64,000 nucleotides of DNA, from positions 1 through 64,000 of the forward strand of contig JAKQDH010000182.1 in NCBI GenBank assembly GCA_029558835.1, in the 5' to 3' direction. The DNA is from Planctomycetota bacterium. GTDB taxonomy: Bacteria; Planctomycetota; Phycisphaerae; UBA1845. The notes beneath the pieces were generated by a model. It had not been told where the DNA came from. It saw nothing but the letters and a program-made list of their open reading frames with translations, and searched no databases. Position 1 is the first letter of the stretch, and the number at the start of each line of letters is the position of its first letter. This document shows, piece after piece, positions 43,225 through 50,523 of the stretch. The position numbers and the translations under genes were made by a program.

Positions 43225-43253
43225 AGTCTAGAAACCCAGTCCCCCTTCGTCAA
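43225..43253 (-). promoter_or_regulatory. Probable promoter of the formate dehydrogenase operon, bracketed by an inverted repeat
   Basis: On the minus strand: TTGACG, a 17-base spacer and TAGACT. The fdhA start is about 135 bp beyond the expected transcription start. Perfect 8-bp inverted repeats AGGAACCG (43214-43221) and CGGTTCCT (43261-43268) flank the core promoter and could bind a dimeric repressor. Confidence 0.6.
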
Positions 43254-43293
43254 CGGGAAACGGTTCCTAAACCCTTGTTCCGAAAGGAGTTCG

Positions 43294-43315
43294 GATATGC
43301 TTGGCAAAGCATATC
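43294..43315. promoter_or_regulatory. Operator-like palindrome upstream of the formate dehydrogenase promoter
   Basis: GATATGCTT, loop GGCA, AAGCATATC: a perfect 9-bp inverted repeat, AT-rich compared with its surroundings. Its centre is about 85 bp upstream of the expected transcription start, a position typical of activator sites. There is no T-run, so it is not a terminator. Confidence 0.5.
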
Positions 43316-43551
43316 GACCGACGCTACCAGCGACCCTCCGGACCGTCTTGTTGATCGGTCGGGTCTATTACCGCGCGCCGCGCCGCCCCGGTGTTCTCAG
43401 GTCGACGATGATGAGGTTGGCGCGGATCTTCTCGATACGTCGTGAAGCGGGAGAAACCGCCGGGGTAGGTTACGACGACGTACCCGGTGCGGTTGGGGGG
43501 CGGCGTGGCCTGCCGCGCCCCGCGACCGGGTTCCCGGTAATGTGGTTGTGG

Positions 43552-44946
43552 CTATCCCGTGAATCCGATCTGGAACGCGGCGAAGTCCTTCAGATCGACG
43601 TCCGTGTCGCCATCGAACTTCACGCAGTCACACGTCGGCGGCACCGGGCCTGCCCCCGGACCGGTCAGGCACTGCTGGAACCGTATGTAGTCGTTCCTGT
43701 CGATGTCGCCGTCCTCGTCGCAGTCGCCCGGCTGAACGTCGATGCAGCCGACCCATTCGGCAATCCGGCTGGCCAGCTCGTCACCGACAAGCGTGAAAAA
43801 CCCGCCCACGTAGAGGCTGGGGCCGATTGGTGTGCCCGCCGGCGCGACGGCCAGAGTCTGTACTTCGTCATTGGAGCCGTCGCCCAAGGCCGACCACGTC
43901 TGCGTCTGATGGTTCCAGCGCGCTATGCACGCGATGGGCGCCCCGCCGGCGGTCGTGAATTCGCCGGCGGCGTACAGCTTCGCCCCACCCCCCGTACCGT
44001 CGTCGAAGACCGCCAGAGCGTTCACGCGCTCGTTCATGCCGTTGTTCGCCCCGCTGCCCAGCGTGGACCAGGTGGTGCCGTTCCACTTGGCGATGTAGTT
44101 GGCCGAAACGGTGCCGGCCAGGGTGAACTTGCCGCCTGCGTATAGCGCCGGCCCCGTGCCGTCGTTGAAGATCTCGAGTGCGAGGGCGTTGTTATTCAAC
44201 CCGTTCCCCAAGACCGACCAGCCCAGCTCACCCTCCCAGCAGGCAATACGGTACGCGTTGAGCCCGCCGGCGGAAGTGAAGTTCCCACCCACATACAAGG
44301 CCGGCCCCACGGCCGACGCCACGTTGGTGGCCGTCAGGGCCGTGGCGTTGTTGTTCAGCCCACTACCCAGGGCCGACCAGGCCGTGCCGTTCCAGCGGGC
44401 GATCCGGTTGGCCGGCACACCGCCTGCCGTCGTGAAACGCCCCGCAGCGTACAGCGCGAGCCCGTTCGAATCGTCGAACACTGTTAGCGCCGTGACGTTG
44501 AGCCCATCGGTCATCCCACCGCCGACGGGCGACCAGGTCGTCCCGTTCCACTTCGCGATATTGCGGGCCCCGATGCCCGAAGCCGACTGGAACGAGCCCC
44601 CGACGTACAAGGCTGATCCTGTGCCGTCATCGTACACCGCCAGGGCGTACACCGCGCTGTCCACGCCCTGAGCCAGCGCTGACCACTGCGTGCCGTTCCA
44701 CTTGGCGATGTTGTTGACGACGATCCCGGTGGGTCCCCCGGCCCGCTCGAAGAAGCCGCCCACGTACAAGGCGGGGCCCGTTCCGTCATCGAAGACGGCC
44801 AGTGCATAGGGCACCCCGGTAAGCCCCGGCTGACCGATAGTGGCATCCCACGCCGGCTGACAGGACTGGCCGAACGCGTCCCCTCCGCCCGCGACGACCA
44901 GTATCCCTACCACCCACCGACCCGCTGCGCGCGTAAGCTTGCTCAC
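43552..44946 (-). CDS. Secreted propeller-like repeat protein with dockerin-like C-terminus
   Basis: 464 residues from GTG 44946, preceded by GGAAGGAAA, with a signal peptide (VSKLTRAAGRWVVGILVVAG, cut near AFGQ). Six full repeats plus a partial one follow, with the pattern LYVGGxFTxAGGxxANxIAKWNG, then WSALGxGxN and VxALAVFDDGTG, closely related to those in the proteins at 10364 and 23361. The C-terminus is a dockerin-like pair (GDCDEDGDIDRNDYIRF and KFDGDTDVDLKDFAAF) ending in QIGFTG. It is exported, probably to the cell surface or medium. It lies 468 bp beyond the start of fdhA and is not part of the formate operon (separate promoters). Confidence 0.85.
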   Translation of the reverse strand: MSKLTRAAGRWVVGILVVAGGGDAFGQSCQPAWDATIGQPGLTGVPYALAVFDDGTGPALYVGGFFERAGGPTGIVVNNIAKWNGTQWSALAQGVDSAVYALAVYDDGTGSALYVGGSFQSASGIGARNIAKWNGTTWSPVGGGMTDGLNVTALTVFDDSNGLALYAAGRFTTAGGVPANRIARWNGTAWSALGSGLNNNATALTATNVASAVGPALYVGGNFTSAGGLNAYRIACWEGELGWSVLGNGLNNNALALEIFNDGTGPALYAGGKFTLAGTVSANYIAKWNGTTWSTLGSGANNGMNERVNALAVFDDGTGGGAKLYAAGEFTTAGGAPIACIARWNHQTQTWSALGDGSNDEVQTLAVAPAGTPIGPSLYVGGFFTLVGDELASRIAEWVGCIDVQPGDCDEDGDIDRNDYIRFQQCLTGPGAGPVPPTCDCVKFDGDTDVDLKDFAAFQIGFTG

Positions 44947-45159
44947 GACTCGTTTCCTTCCCCGAAGCACGTTGACCAGCGTGCCGGCTCCTTTTGCTCC
45001 GCGGTCCCCGGTACGTAGCGGCCGGGCCGCTTGCGTCTCGCGTGGCCCATATCAGCGGGCGCGATTCCGCGTCGCCATCGAGCCGCGGGCTTGCTCCCCT
45101 TAGCGCCGAGTGTCCAGCAGCCCGCGCGATGCTGCGCTACCCTGATTGGGCGCGGTTGT

Positions 45160-47460
45160 TCAGTCCCCGCCCTGATCCTCCAGGACCGTCATCCTTGCCT
45201 GTACCTCGCTGAGCTGCGCCTGCACCTGCTCCATCTGCTGACGCAACATCGTCAGGTCGCTCTCCAACGCCACGATGCGCTCCCCGCGCTGCTGCACCAG
45301 CTCGTACAGACCCTGAATGGCCGCCAGTGCCACGCCCTCGGCATCAATGGTGGAGATGTGCTCCTCGTCCGCGCCCAGGCCGAACAGGGCGTAGAAGTCC
45401 TGCGCCATCGGTCCCAGGTGGCGTACCGACGGGTCCTCCATCTGGTGGGCCCACCGATACAACGGCAACTCGACCAACTGGGTCAGCACCTCGGCTCCGT
45501 CCACCGGCACCAGATCATACTTCGCCCTGCGGTCGCTGGCATTCGTCCAGATACCGCCCAGGCTCAGGTATGCACCGGTGGACGTATTGATCATCCGGTA
45601 GCCGGACGGACCCATCTCGATGAACTGGGTGCTCGGCAGGTCGAGACGCAGGCTGCCGTTGGTGTACAGGTGCATGGACCGGTTGCCGCCCGCCCCGAGC
45701 GTCAGGGCCACGCCATCGGTGGTCCCCAGGAAGTTCACGCTGGGATTCGTTCCCGCATTGCCCTCCAGACCCCAGAAGTCGCTGCCGCCGCCTCCGCCCG
45801 TTCCCCGGCAGTCGTCGACGTCCACCGTTCCATCGCCGTTGGTATCTTCCGCCGGATCGCCGACGCCGTTGCCGTTGAGGTCCCAGCAGGCCTGCCCGGC
45901 CGCGCCTGCCGGCCCCTCCGGTCCCGCCGGCCCCTCCGGCCCCGCCGGTCCCTCCGGTCCGGCGGGTCCTGCAGGTCCCACCGGTCCGGGGATGCCGGTA
46001 TTGCAGTCGTATACGTCGACCACGCCGTCGCCGTTCAGATCTTCCGCCGGGTCACCGACGCCGTCGGCATTCAGGTCCCAGCAGGAGATGCCCGACGCTC
46101 CGGGGACTCCCGTGTTGCAGTCCAGCACGTCCACCACGCCGTCGCCGTTCAGGTCCTCCACTGGATCTGCCACGCCGTTGCCGTTGAGGTCCCAGCAAGC
46201 CTGCCCGGGCGCCCCTGGCGCGCCTGGAACCCCGGTATTGCAGTCCAGGGCGTCGATCACGCCGTCTCCGTTGAGATCTTCATCGGGATCGCCCACGCCG
46301 TTGCCGTTCAGGTCCCAGCAGGAAACGCCCGGTGCCCCCGGGATTCCGGTGTTGCAGTCGAGCACGTCGACCACGCTGTCCCCGTTCAGATCTTCAGCCG
46401 GATCGGCCACTCCGTTGCCGTTCAGGTCCCAGCACGACAGGCCCGGCGGGCCCTGGGCGCCGGGTACGCCGGTGTTGCAGTCGAGGGCGTCGACCACGCC
46501 GTCTCCGTTGAGGTCCTCGCCTGGATCACCGATGCCGTTGCCGTTCAGGTCCCAGCACGAGATGCCTGGTGCGCCTGGGATTCCCGTGTTGCAGTCGAGC
46601 ACATCGATCACCCCGTCGTGATTGAGGTCCTCCGCCGGATCGCGGACCCCGTTGCCGTTGAGGTCCCAGCAGAACGACGAGCAGTCGCGCACGTCAACCA
46701 CGCCGTCGCCGTTGACGTCCTCCTCCGTATCGGCGATGAAGTTGCCATTCAGGTCCCAGCACGATGTCCCCGGAATTCCAGTGTTGCAGTCGAGCACGTC
46801 GACCACGCCGTCGAGGTTGAGATCCTCCGCGACATCACGCACGCCGTTCTGGTTGAGGTCCCAGCAGGCGAGACCGGCCGGTCCCGCCGCTCCTTGTCCG
46901 CCGCTGGCGCCGCTGGGGCCCGTTGGCCCCGTCGCTCCTGTGGGTCCCGGTTGGCCTGGCGCTCCGGCGCAGTCTTCCACGTCCACCACACCGTCACCGT
47001 TGAGGTCCTCTTCGTCGTCCCTCGCGCCGTTGCCGTTCAAGTCCCAGCACGACTGTCCCGGGTCGCCCTTCGCACCCTTCTCGCCGGGAGGACCGGCCGG
47101 TCCCGCCGGACCTGCCGGGCCTTGCGGCCCCGTTTCTCCGGCCAGCCCCGCGGCGCCCGGCTCGCCGGCACCACCCGGCAGACCCAGGCAGTCGAGGGCG
47201 TTCCAGTTGCCGTCCCCATTGATGTCCTCTTCAGGGTCCGGCTTGCCGTTGTCGTTGGTATCCCAGCAATGCACACCCGGCGCGCCTTCTTCGCCGGGTA
47301 TCGGCTGCCCCGTGCCGGGGTCGTCCGGGCCCGTGTCCGTAGGGCAGCCTGCCAGCAACACGGCCAGTGCGCACAGCACTCCGGTACCACACGCCAGTCG
47401 TGCCTGCTGCCCCAGAAGCCAACCCAGTTTGTACTTCCTCCGATTCCACCGCGCGCCCAT
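45160..47460 (-). CDS. Lipoprotein with 11 EF-hand-like repeats, collagen-like segments and a C-terminal peptidase S74 chaperone domain
   Basis: 766 residues. The signal peptide ends in the lipobox VLLAGC, so the protein is probably membrane-anchored. Residues 60-560 hold 11 repeats of 27 residues bounded by Cys (CWDLNGNGVGDPAEDLNGDG, VVDVLDC), each with two DxNxD-type calcium loops, separated by short collagen-like Gly-Pro-X runs (GPAGPAGPAGPPGEKG; PEGPAGPEGPAGPEGPAG). The C-terminal 180 residues carry a beta-rich segment, then SDRRAKYDLVPVDGAEVL, YRWAHQMEDPSVRHLGPMAQ and a final coiled coil. This is a peptidase S74 (endosialidase chaperone) domain: the Ser and Lys of SDRRAK have the spacing of the catalytic dyad. 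It may self-cleave after trimerising. It is probably a surface fibre. Confidence 0.85.
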   Translation of the reverse strand: MGARWNRRKYKLGWLLGQQARLACGTGVLCALAVLLAGCPTDTGPDDPGTGQPIPGEEGAPGVHCWDTNDNGKPDPEEDINGDGNWNALDCLGLPGGAGEPGAAGLAGETGPQGPAGPAGPAGPPGEKGAKGDPGQSCWDLNGNGARDDEEDLNGDGVVDVEDCAGAPGQPGPTGATGPTGPSGASGGQGAAGPAGLACWDLNQNGVRDVAEDLNLDGVVDVLDCNTGIPGTSCWDLNGNFIADTEEDVNGDGVVDVRDCSSFCWDLNGNGVRDPAEDLNHDGVIDVLDCNTGIPGAPGISCWDLNGNGIGDPGEDLNGDGVVDALDCNTGVPGAQGPPGLSCWDLNGNGVADPAEDLNGDSVVDVLDCNTGIPGAPGVSCWDLNGNGVGDPDEDLNGDGVIDALDCNTGVPGAPGAPGQACWDLNGNGVADPVEDLNGDGVVDVLDCNTGVPGASGISCWDLNADGVGDPAEDLNGDGVVDVYDCNTGIPGPVGPAGPAGPEGPAGPEGPAGPEGPAGAAGQACWDLNGNGVGDPAEDTNGDGTVDVDDCRGTGGGGGSDFWGLEGNAGTNPSVNFLGTTDGVALTLGAGGNRSMHLYTNGSLRLDLPSTQFIEMGPSGYRMINTSTGAYLSLGGIWTNASDRRAKYDLVPVDGAEVLTQLVELPLYRWAHQMEDPSVRHLGPMAQDFYALFGLGADEEHISTIDAEGVALAAIQGLYELVQQRGERIVALESDLTMLRQQMEQVQAQLSEVQARMTVLEDQGGD
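45808..47268 (-). repeat. Coding tandem repeat array (Cys-bounded EF-hand-like units)
   Basis: Eleven units of 27 codons plus linkers of 8-37 codons. The middle units with a short linker (CNTGIPGAPG) are about 117 bp and differ by only a few codons, which points to recent expansion or gene conversion. At DNA level the array resembles a regular repeat but is fully coding. Confidence 0.85.
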
Positions 47461-47922
47461 GCCGCACCTTCCTTCCCGTCTGCGCGAGCGTCAGCACAAG
47501 CTGCGTCCGGTTGCCGGAACACAGTCGATTATAGCGCCTTCGCTAAACTTACTCACGTCCGCGCATGTTCACGCCCCATATTACCATCCAGGTCTCATCT
47601 TTGAAAGCCTAATTTTCCGGATTCTGTTTCACCAGGTGACCGAAATGCCCAAAACTACCAGAGGTCCGATCGCACCTTATCCTGTTCCGTCGAAAGCGAC
47701 GCCGAGTAGGGCAAGAACGCTCCTGGATCAGTCGGGAGGGCCGGGAACGCAGGTAGGCCCCTCGCCGGTGCGGTGTCAACGGCAGTGTGATGCCTGCGCG
47801 CCTGCACCCAACCAGCCCCGCTCAGCGGCGCAGGCAGCGCATTCGGAATATAGTACCTATTTCAACGCCACGCGATCCGATGGATCGCGGCCGCTCGGCC
47901 CGTTGCAGCGGCCTGGGTCGAC
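47461..47922. other. Intergenic region, 462 bp, with a promoter candidate
   Basis: A minus-strand -10 hexamer TATAAT (47528-47533) is preceded at 17 bases by GTGAGT (47551-47556), a weak -35. It would give a leader of about 60 bases before the S74 lipoprotein gene, whose AAGGAAGG is the ribosome binding site. The rest, up to 47922, is less GC-rich and shows no gene. Confidence 0.4.
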
Positions 47923-49254
47923 CTACCGGTTGTGGACGCCGCGCCAGACGATCAGGCGCTGCTCGATTACGGCCTTGTCTTCCGGCAGGCCGGTGTCTTC
48001 GACCTTCAGGCCGCTGCCTGCCGCGATATCGAGCACGCCGTCCCCGTCGATGTCCCCCACGGAGACGCCGGCCGTGAACGCCAGCCCGGTGGTGGGCAGC
48101 CCCGTATTGGGCGCGAACTTCCAGTGGCCCTGCCCGTCGCCGAACAGGGCGAACACTCCCCGCACGTGTCCAGGGTCAAGGGTCATCCGGCCGGAGACCA
48201 CGATATCAACATTCCCGTCGCCGTCCAGGTCGCCGAGGGCGAGGCCGACGGCTCCACCGATCAACTCAGGAAACACGTCGTCCGCCTTCGTCCAAGCCTG
48301 GTCGGCCTGCTGGAAGTAGACCTCGGGACCGTCCACCCAGTTGGCCACCGCGATGTCCGGTCGGCCGTCGTGGTTCACGTCCGCGACGTCGATACCCGTG
48401 TAGATCCCGCGTAGCGACGGTGAGGGTAAACCAAAGGCCGCCGGCGTCCACTTGCCGTGACCGTCATTGTGCCAGACGCGGGGACCGTCGGCATATGAGG
48501 ACACGACGTCCAAGGCGCCGTCGCCGTTCATGTCCGCCAGGAGCACGCGATTCGCCCAACCGGTAGCGGGCAACGCGCCCGGCGTGTGCGTCCAGTTTCG
48601 ACCGGAGCCGTCGCCGAGGTACACGTTGATGCCGCCCTCGTCGCTGGCGCAGGCGACGATGTCGATGCAGCCGTCGCCGTTCACGTCACCGGTGGCGAGG
48701 TCCTCGGCGCCGAGGTGCATCTGGCCCATGGGGTCTTCCGGATCAACGCCGGGCGGACACAGGCCGGCTGTCACCGCTTCCCAATGTCCCTGTCCGTCTC
48801 CGAGGTACACGAAGACGCCGCGGCAGTGGTCGGCGACCGCGAAGTCCAAGTGACCGTCGTGGTTGACGTCCACGAAGCTCAGCCCCCCGCCGCACGATGG
48901 GAAGCGCGACGCCAGCGCGGCGTCCCACTTCTCCCAGGTGCCGGTTCCGTCCCCCAGCCAGAGGTGCGGTCCGTCGCCGAGGCGGGCCATGGCGGCCAGG
49001 TCCACGTGACCGTCGAGGTTAGCGTCAACAAAGACCGGATCGCACTTCCACATCCCCGTAGTGGGCAGACCCTTGGCGCAGAGCGTGTAGGCCGCGGGCG
49101 GTGGCGGCGGAGCCACGACCGGGGGCGGTGGTGCGGTGGTGTCGCCGGGCGCCTGCGGGCCCGGACCCGTCACGACCGGCCCCGGCTGGGGGCGGTGGCA
49201 TCCGCTGAACACGACCACAATTCCCAATAAGCAGAGCCAGCTTGCCGTTCGCAC
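47923..49254 (-). CDS. FG-GAP/VCBS repeat lipoprotein (integrin-like beta-propeller)
   Basis: 443 residues from GTG 49254, with GGGAG 7 bases upstream inside the preceding gene. The lipobox is VVVFSGC, followed by a proline-rich linker (PPPPVVAPPPPPAAY). The rest is seven FG-GAP type repeats: FVDANLDGHVDLA, FVDVNHDGHLDFAVAD, ATGDVNGDGCIDIVACASD, LADMNGDGALDVVSS, VADVNHDGRPDIAVANW, LGDLDGDGNVDIVVSGR and VGDIDGDGVLDIAAGSG. Each has a calcium-binding DxNxDG loop, typical of integrin-like propellers. It is probably an exported carbohydrate or protein binding module. It begins 2 bp after the stop of the upstream lipoprotein gene, so the two form an operon. Confidence 0.87.
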   Translation of the reverse strand: MRTASWLCLLGIVVVFSGCHRPQPGPVVTGPGPQAPGDTTAPPPPVVAPPPPPAAYTLCAKGLPTTGMWKCDPVFVDANLDGHVDLAAMARLGDGPHLWLGDGTGTWEKWDAALASRFPSCGGGLSFVDVNHDGHLDFAVADHCRGVFVYLGDGQGHWEAVTAGLCPPGVDPEDPMGQMHLGAEDLATGDVNGDGCIDIVACASDEGGINVYLGDGSGRNWTHTPGALPATGWANRVLLADMNGDGALDVVSSYADGPRVWHNDGHGKWTPAAFGLPSPSLRGIYTGIDVADVNHDGRPDIAVANWVDGPEVYFQQADQAWTKADDVFPELIGGAVGLALGDLDGDGNVDIVVSGRMTLDPGHVRGVFALFGDGQGHWKFAPNTGLPTTGLAFTAGVSVGDIDGDGVLDIAAGSGLKVEDTGLPEDKAVIEQRLIVWRGVHNR

Positions 49255-49256
49255 GG

Positions 49257-50138
49257 TTATCTCCCAGTGTCAACGTTCACAATGTCCAGGTACCATTGCC
49301 CGTCGATGCGCACCCACTTCTCGTTATTCGTCGATCTCGTGGCCGGCATCTTCGTCAGGCTCGGGTCGCGCAGCTTGTGCTCGTAGGTAATGCGCACCAC
49401 GCCGCGATCACTCAGCACTTCGACCCAATGCACCTCAAAGGAGCGGAACTCAAGCGCCTCGAAGCCCGCCTCCAAGTCCTCGCGAGAAACGGTCTCCCGA
49501 TCACGCGGGTCGGTCAGCTCGTAGAGGTGGTCCCACTCGCGCGCGATCTGGGCACGGGCGGCCTCCTCCGCGCGCGTGCGCAAGAGTTGCTCCTGGGCGG
49601 CGTCCCGCTCCGGCGGGGCGGCCGGGTAGTTGTCCAGGTTCTTCTTGGAAACGGGATACCATTCCCCTTCCGCCACGCGCCACTTCTCCCAGTGGTGCGC
49701 GGGACGGGCCGGGATGTCCCGGTATTTGCGCACCGCGAGACTGGCATTCACCTCGACCCAGCCGCAGGTGCCCTCGGTCAGGACGCGCCCCAGGTCGAAC
49801 GAGCGCACCACGAAGGGCTCGTTCTTGCTCGACCATTCCCCATAGGCGTCCACGGTAGCCCCCCCGCGGTCGTCGGGATCCAGGAACTCGAACGCCGTCG
49901 CCCAGTCTTCGCGTTGCCGCGCGTCCCACAAGCGCGCGGCCCGCGCCCGCAGGCGGGCCTCCGGGTTCGACTGTTCAGCCTTCGTGTCAATCCGCTCCGA
50001 CCGCGGCCCACAGGCGGGCAGCATCCCACCCAGGCCCAGCAGCAATCCTAGGCTCGACGTGAGTAGCAGTCGCGGCCAGGCTCCCCGCGCACGTCCGCGC
50101 CGACCGTCGCAAGCTTTGCAGTTTGTACTCAACAACAC
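49257..50138 (-). CDS. Lipoprotein of unknown function
   Basis: 293 residues from GTG 50138; the frame extends to a TTG at 50231. The hydrophobic segment LLLTSSLGLLLGLGGMLPAC ends in a lipobox-like LPAC, and the mature part is rich in charged residues. A central helical region (ARLRARAARLWDARQREDW) leads into an NTF2-like pattern of alpha/beta segments that occurs twice (ATAFEFLDPDDRGGATV and WDHLYELTDPRDRETVSRED), each about 110 residues. The two copies suggest an internal duplication. It precedes the FG-GAP lipoprotein by 2 bp. The function is unknown. Confidence 0.7.
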   Translation of the reverse strand: MLLSTNCKACDGRRGRARGAWPRLLLTSSLGLLLGLGGMLPACGPRSERIDTKAEQSNPEARLRARAARLWDARQREDWATAFEFLDPDDRGGATVDAYGEWSSKNEPFVVRSFDLGRVLTEGTCGWVEVNASLAVRKYRDIPARPAHHWEKWRVAEGEWYPVSKKNLDNYPAAPPERDAAQEQLLRTRAEEAARAQIAREWDHLYELTDPRDRETVSREDLEAGFEALEFRSFEVHWVEVLSDRGVVRITYEHKLRDPSLTKMPATRSTNNEKWVRIDGQWYLDIVNVDTGR

Positions 50139-50523
50139 GGGCTTTCTCTGCACTCGAACTGTTGACCTTCGCGGCCGACGACCACGGCGGTGCCGGCGCT
50201 GGTTCCGAATCTGTGGCGGTGGGGTATCCAAACGCCTCGAACCGTGCAGAGTATAACCGCCGCCGGTGCATTCACCAATACGTCACGTGCTTTGTGTGAC
50301 GCCGTGATGACATTCCGGCGTTGCGGATGCGGTGGTGCGACTGCTGCCCGCCGCGACGTGCGTCTGAACCCGTTAATATCGGACGAAAATGAAGAGGGGA
50401 CCTCACTGATCCTGGGCTCGGCTGCTGCAACCGGCGGCCGCGACCGCGAATCAGTGACGTCCCCTCTTGCGTTAGCTCACGTCCCGAGCCGCTCTCCGGG
50501 CGTCGCCCTGTTACTGCGCTCGC
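50139..50523 (-). other. Intergenic region, 385 bp, with terminator-like hairpin
   Basis: It lies between the lipoprotein gene and the secreted paralogue at 50524. Apart from the hairpin at 50392-50468 no feature was identified. Confidence 0.5.
50392..50468 (-). terminator. Long stem-loop after the secreted paralogue gene, terminator-like
   Basis: Arms AAGAGGGGACGTCACTGAT and ATCAGTGAGGTCCCCTCTT (minus strand) pair over 19 positions with one mismatch around a 39-base loop and are followed by TCATTTTCG. It lies 56 bp after the stop codon of the gene at 50524. It may be an inverted repeat element used as a terminator. Confidence 0.55.

Larger units (their letters stand above)
43085..43551. other. 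Intergenic region with the formate dehydrogenase operon promoter
   Basis: The 467-bp gap between fdhA and the downstream end of the propeller gene. It contains the promoter and palindromes described separately. The part from about 43330 to 43551 shows no further structure that I could identify. Confidence 0.5.

Noticed and set aside
45160..45750. Prophage tail fibre, because of the peptidase S74 domain
   Set aside because: The gene has a lipoprotein signal and no phage genes nearby; S74 domains also occur in non-phage proteins.
45808..47268. CRISPR array (regular repeats with spacers)
   Set aside because: The repeat is 27 codons, keeps one reading frame through the array, varies by synonymous changes and encodes calcium-loop motifs; spacer lengths are multiples of three.
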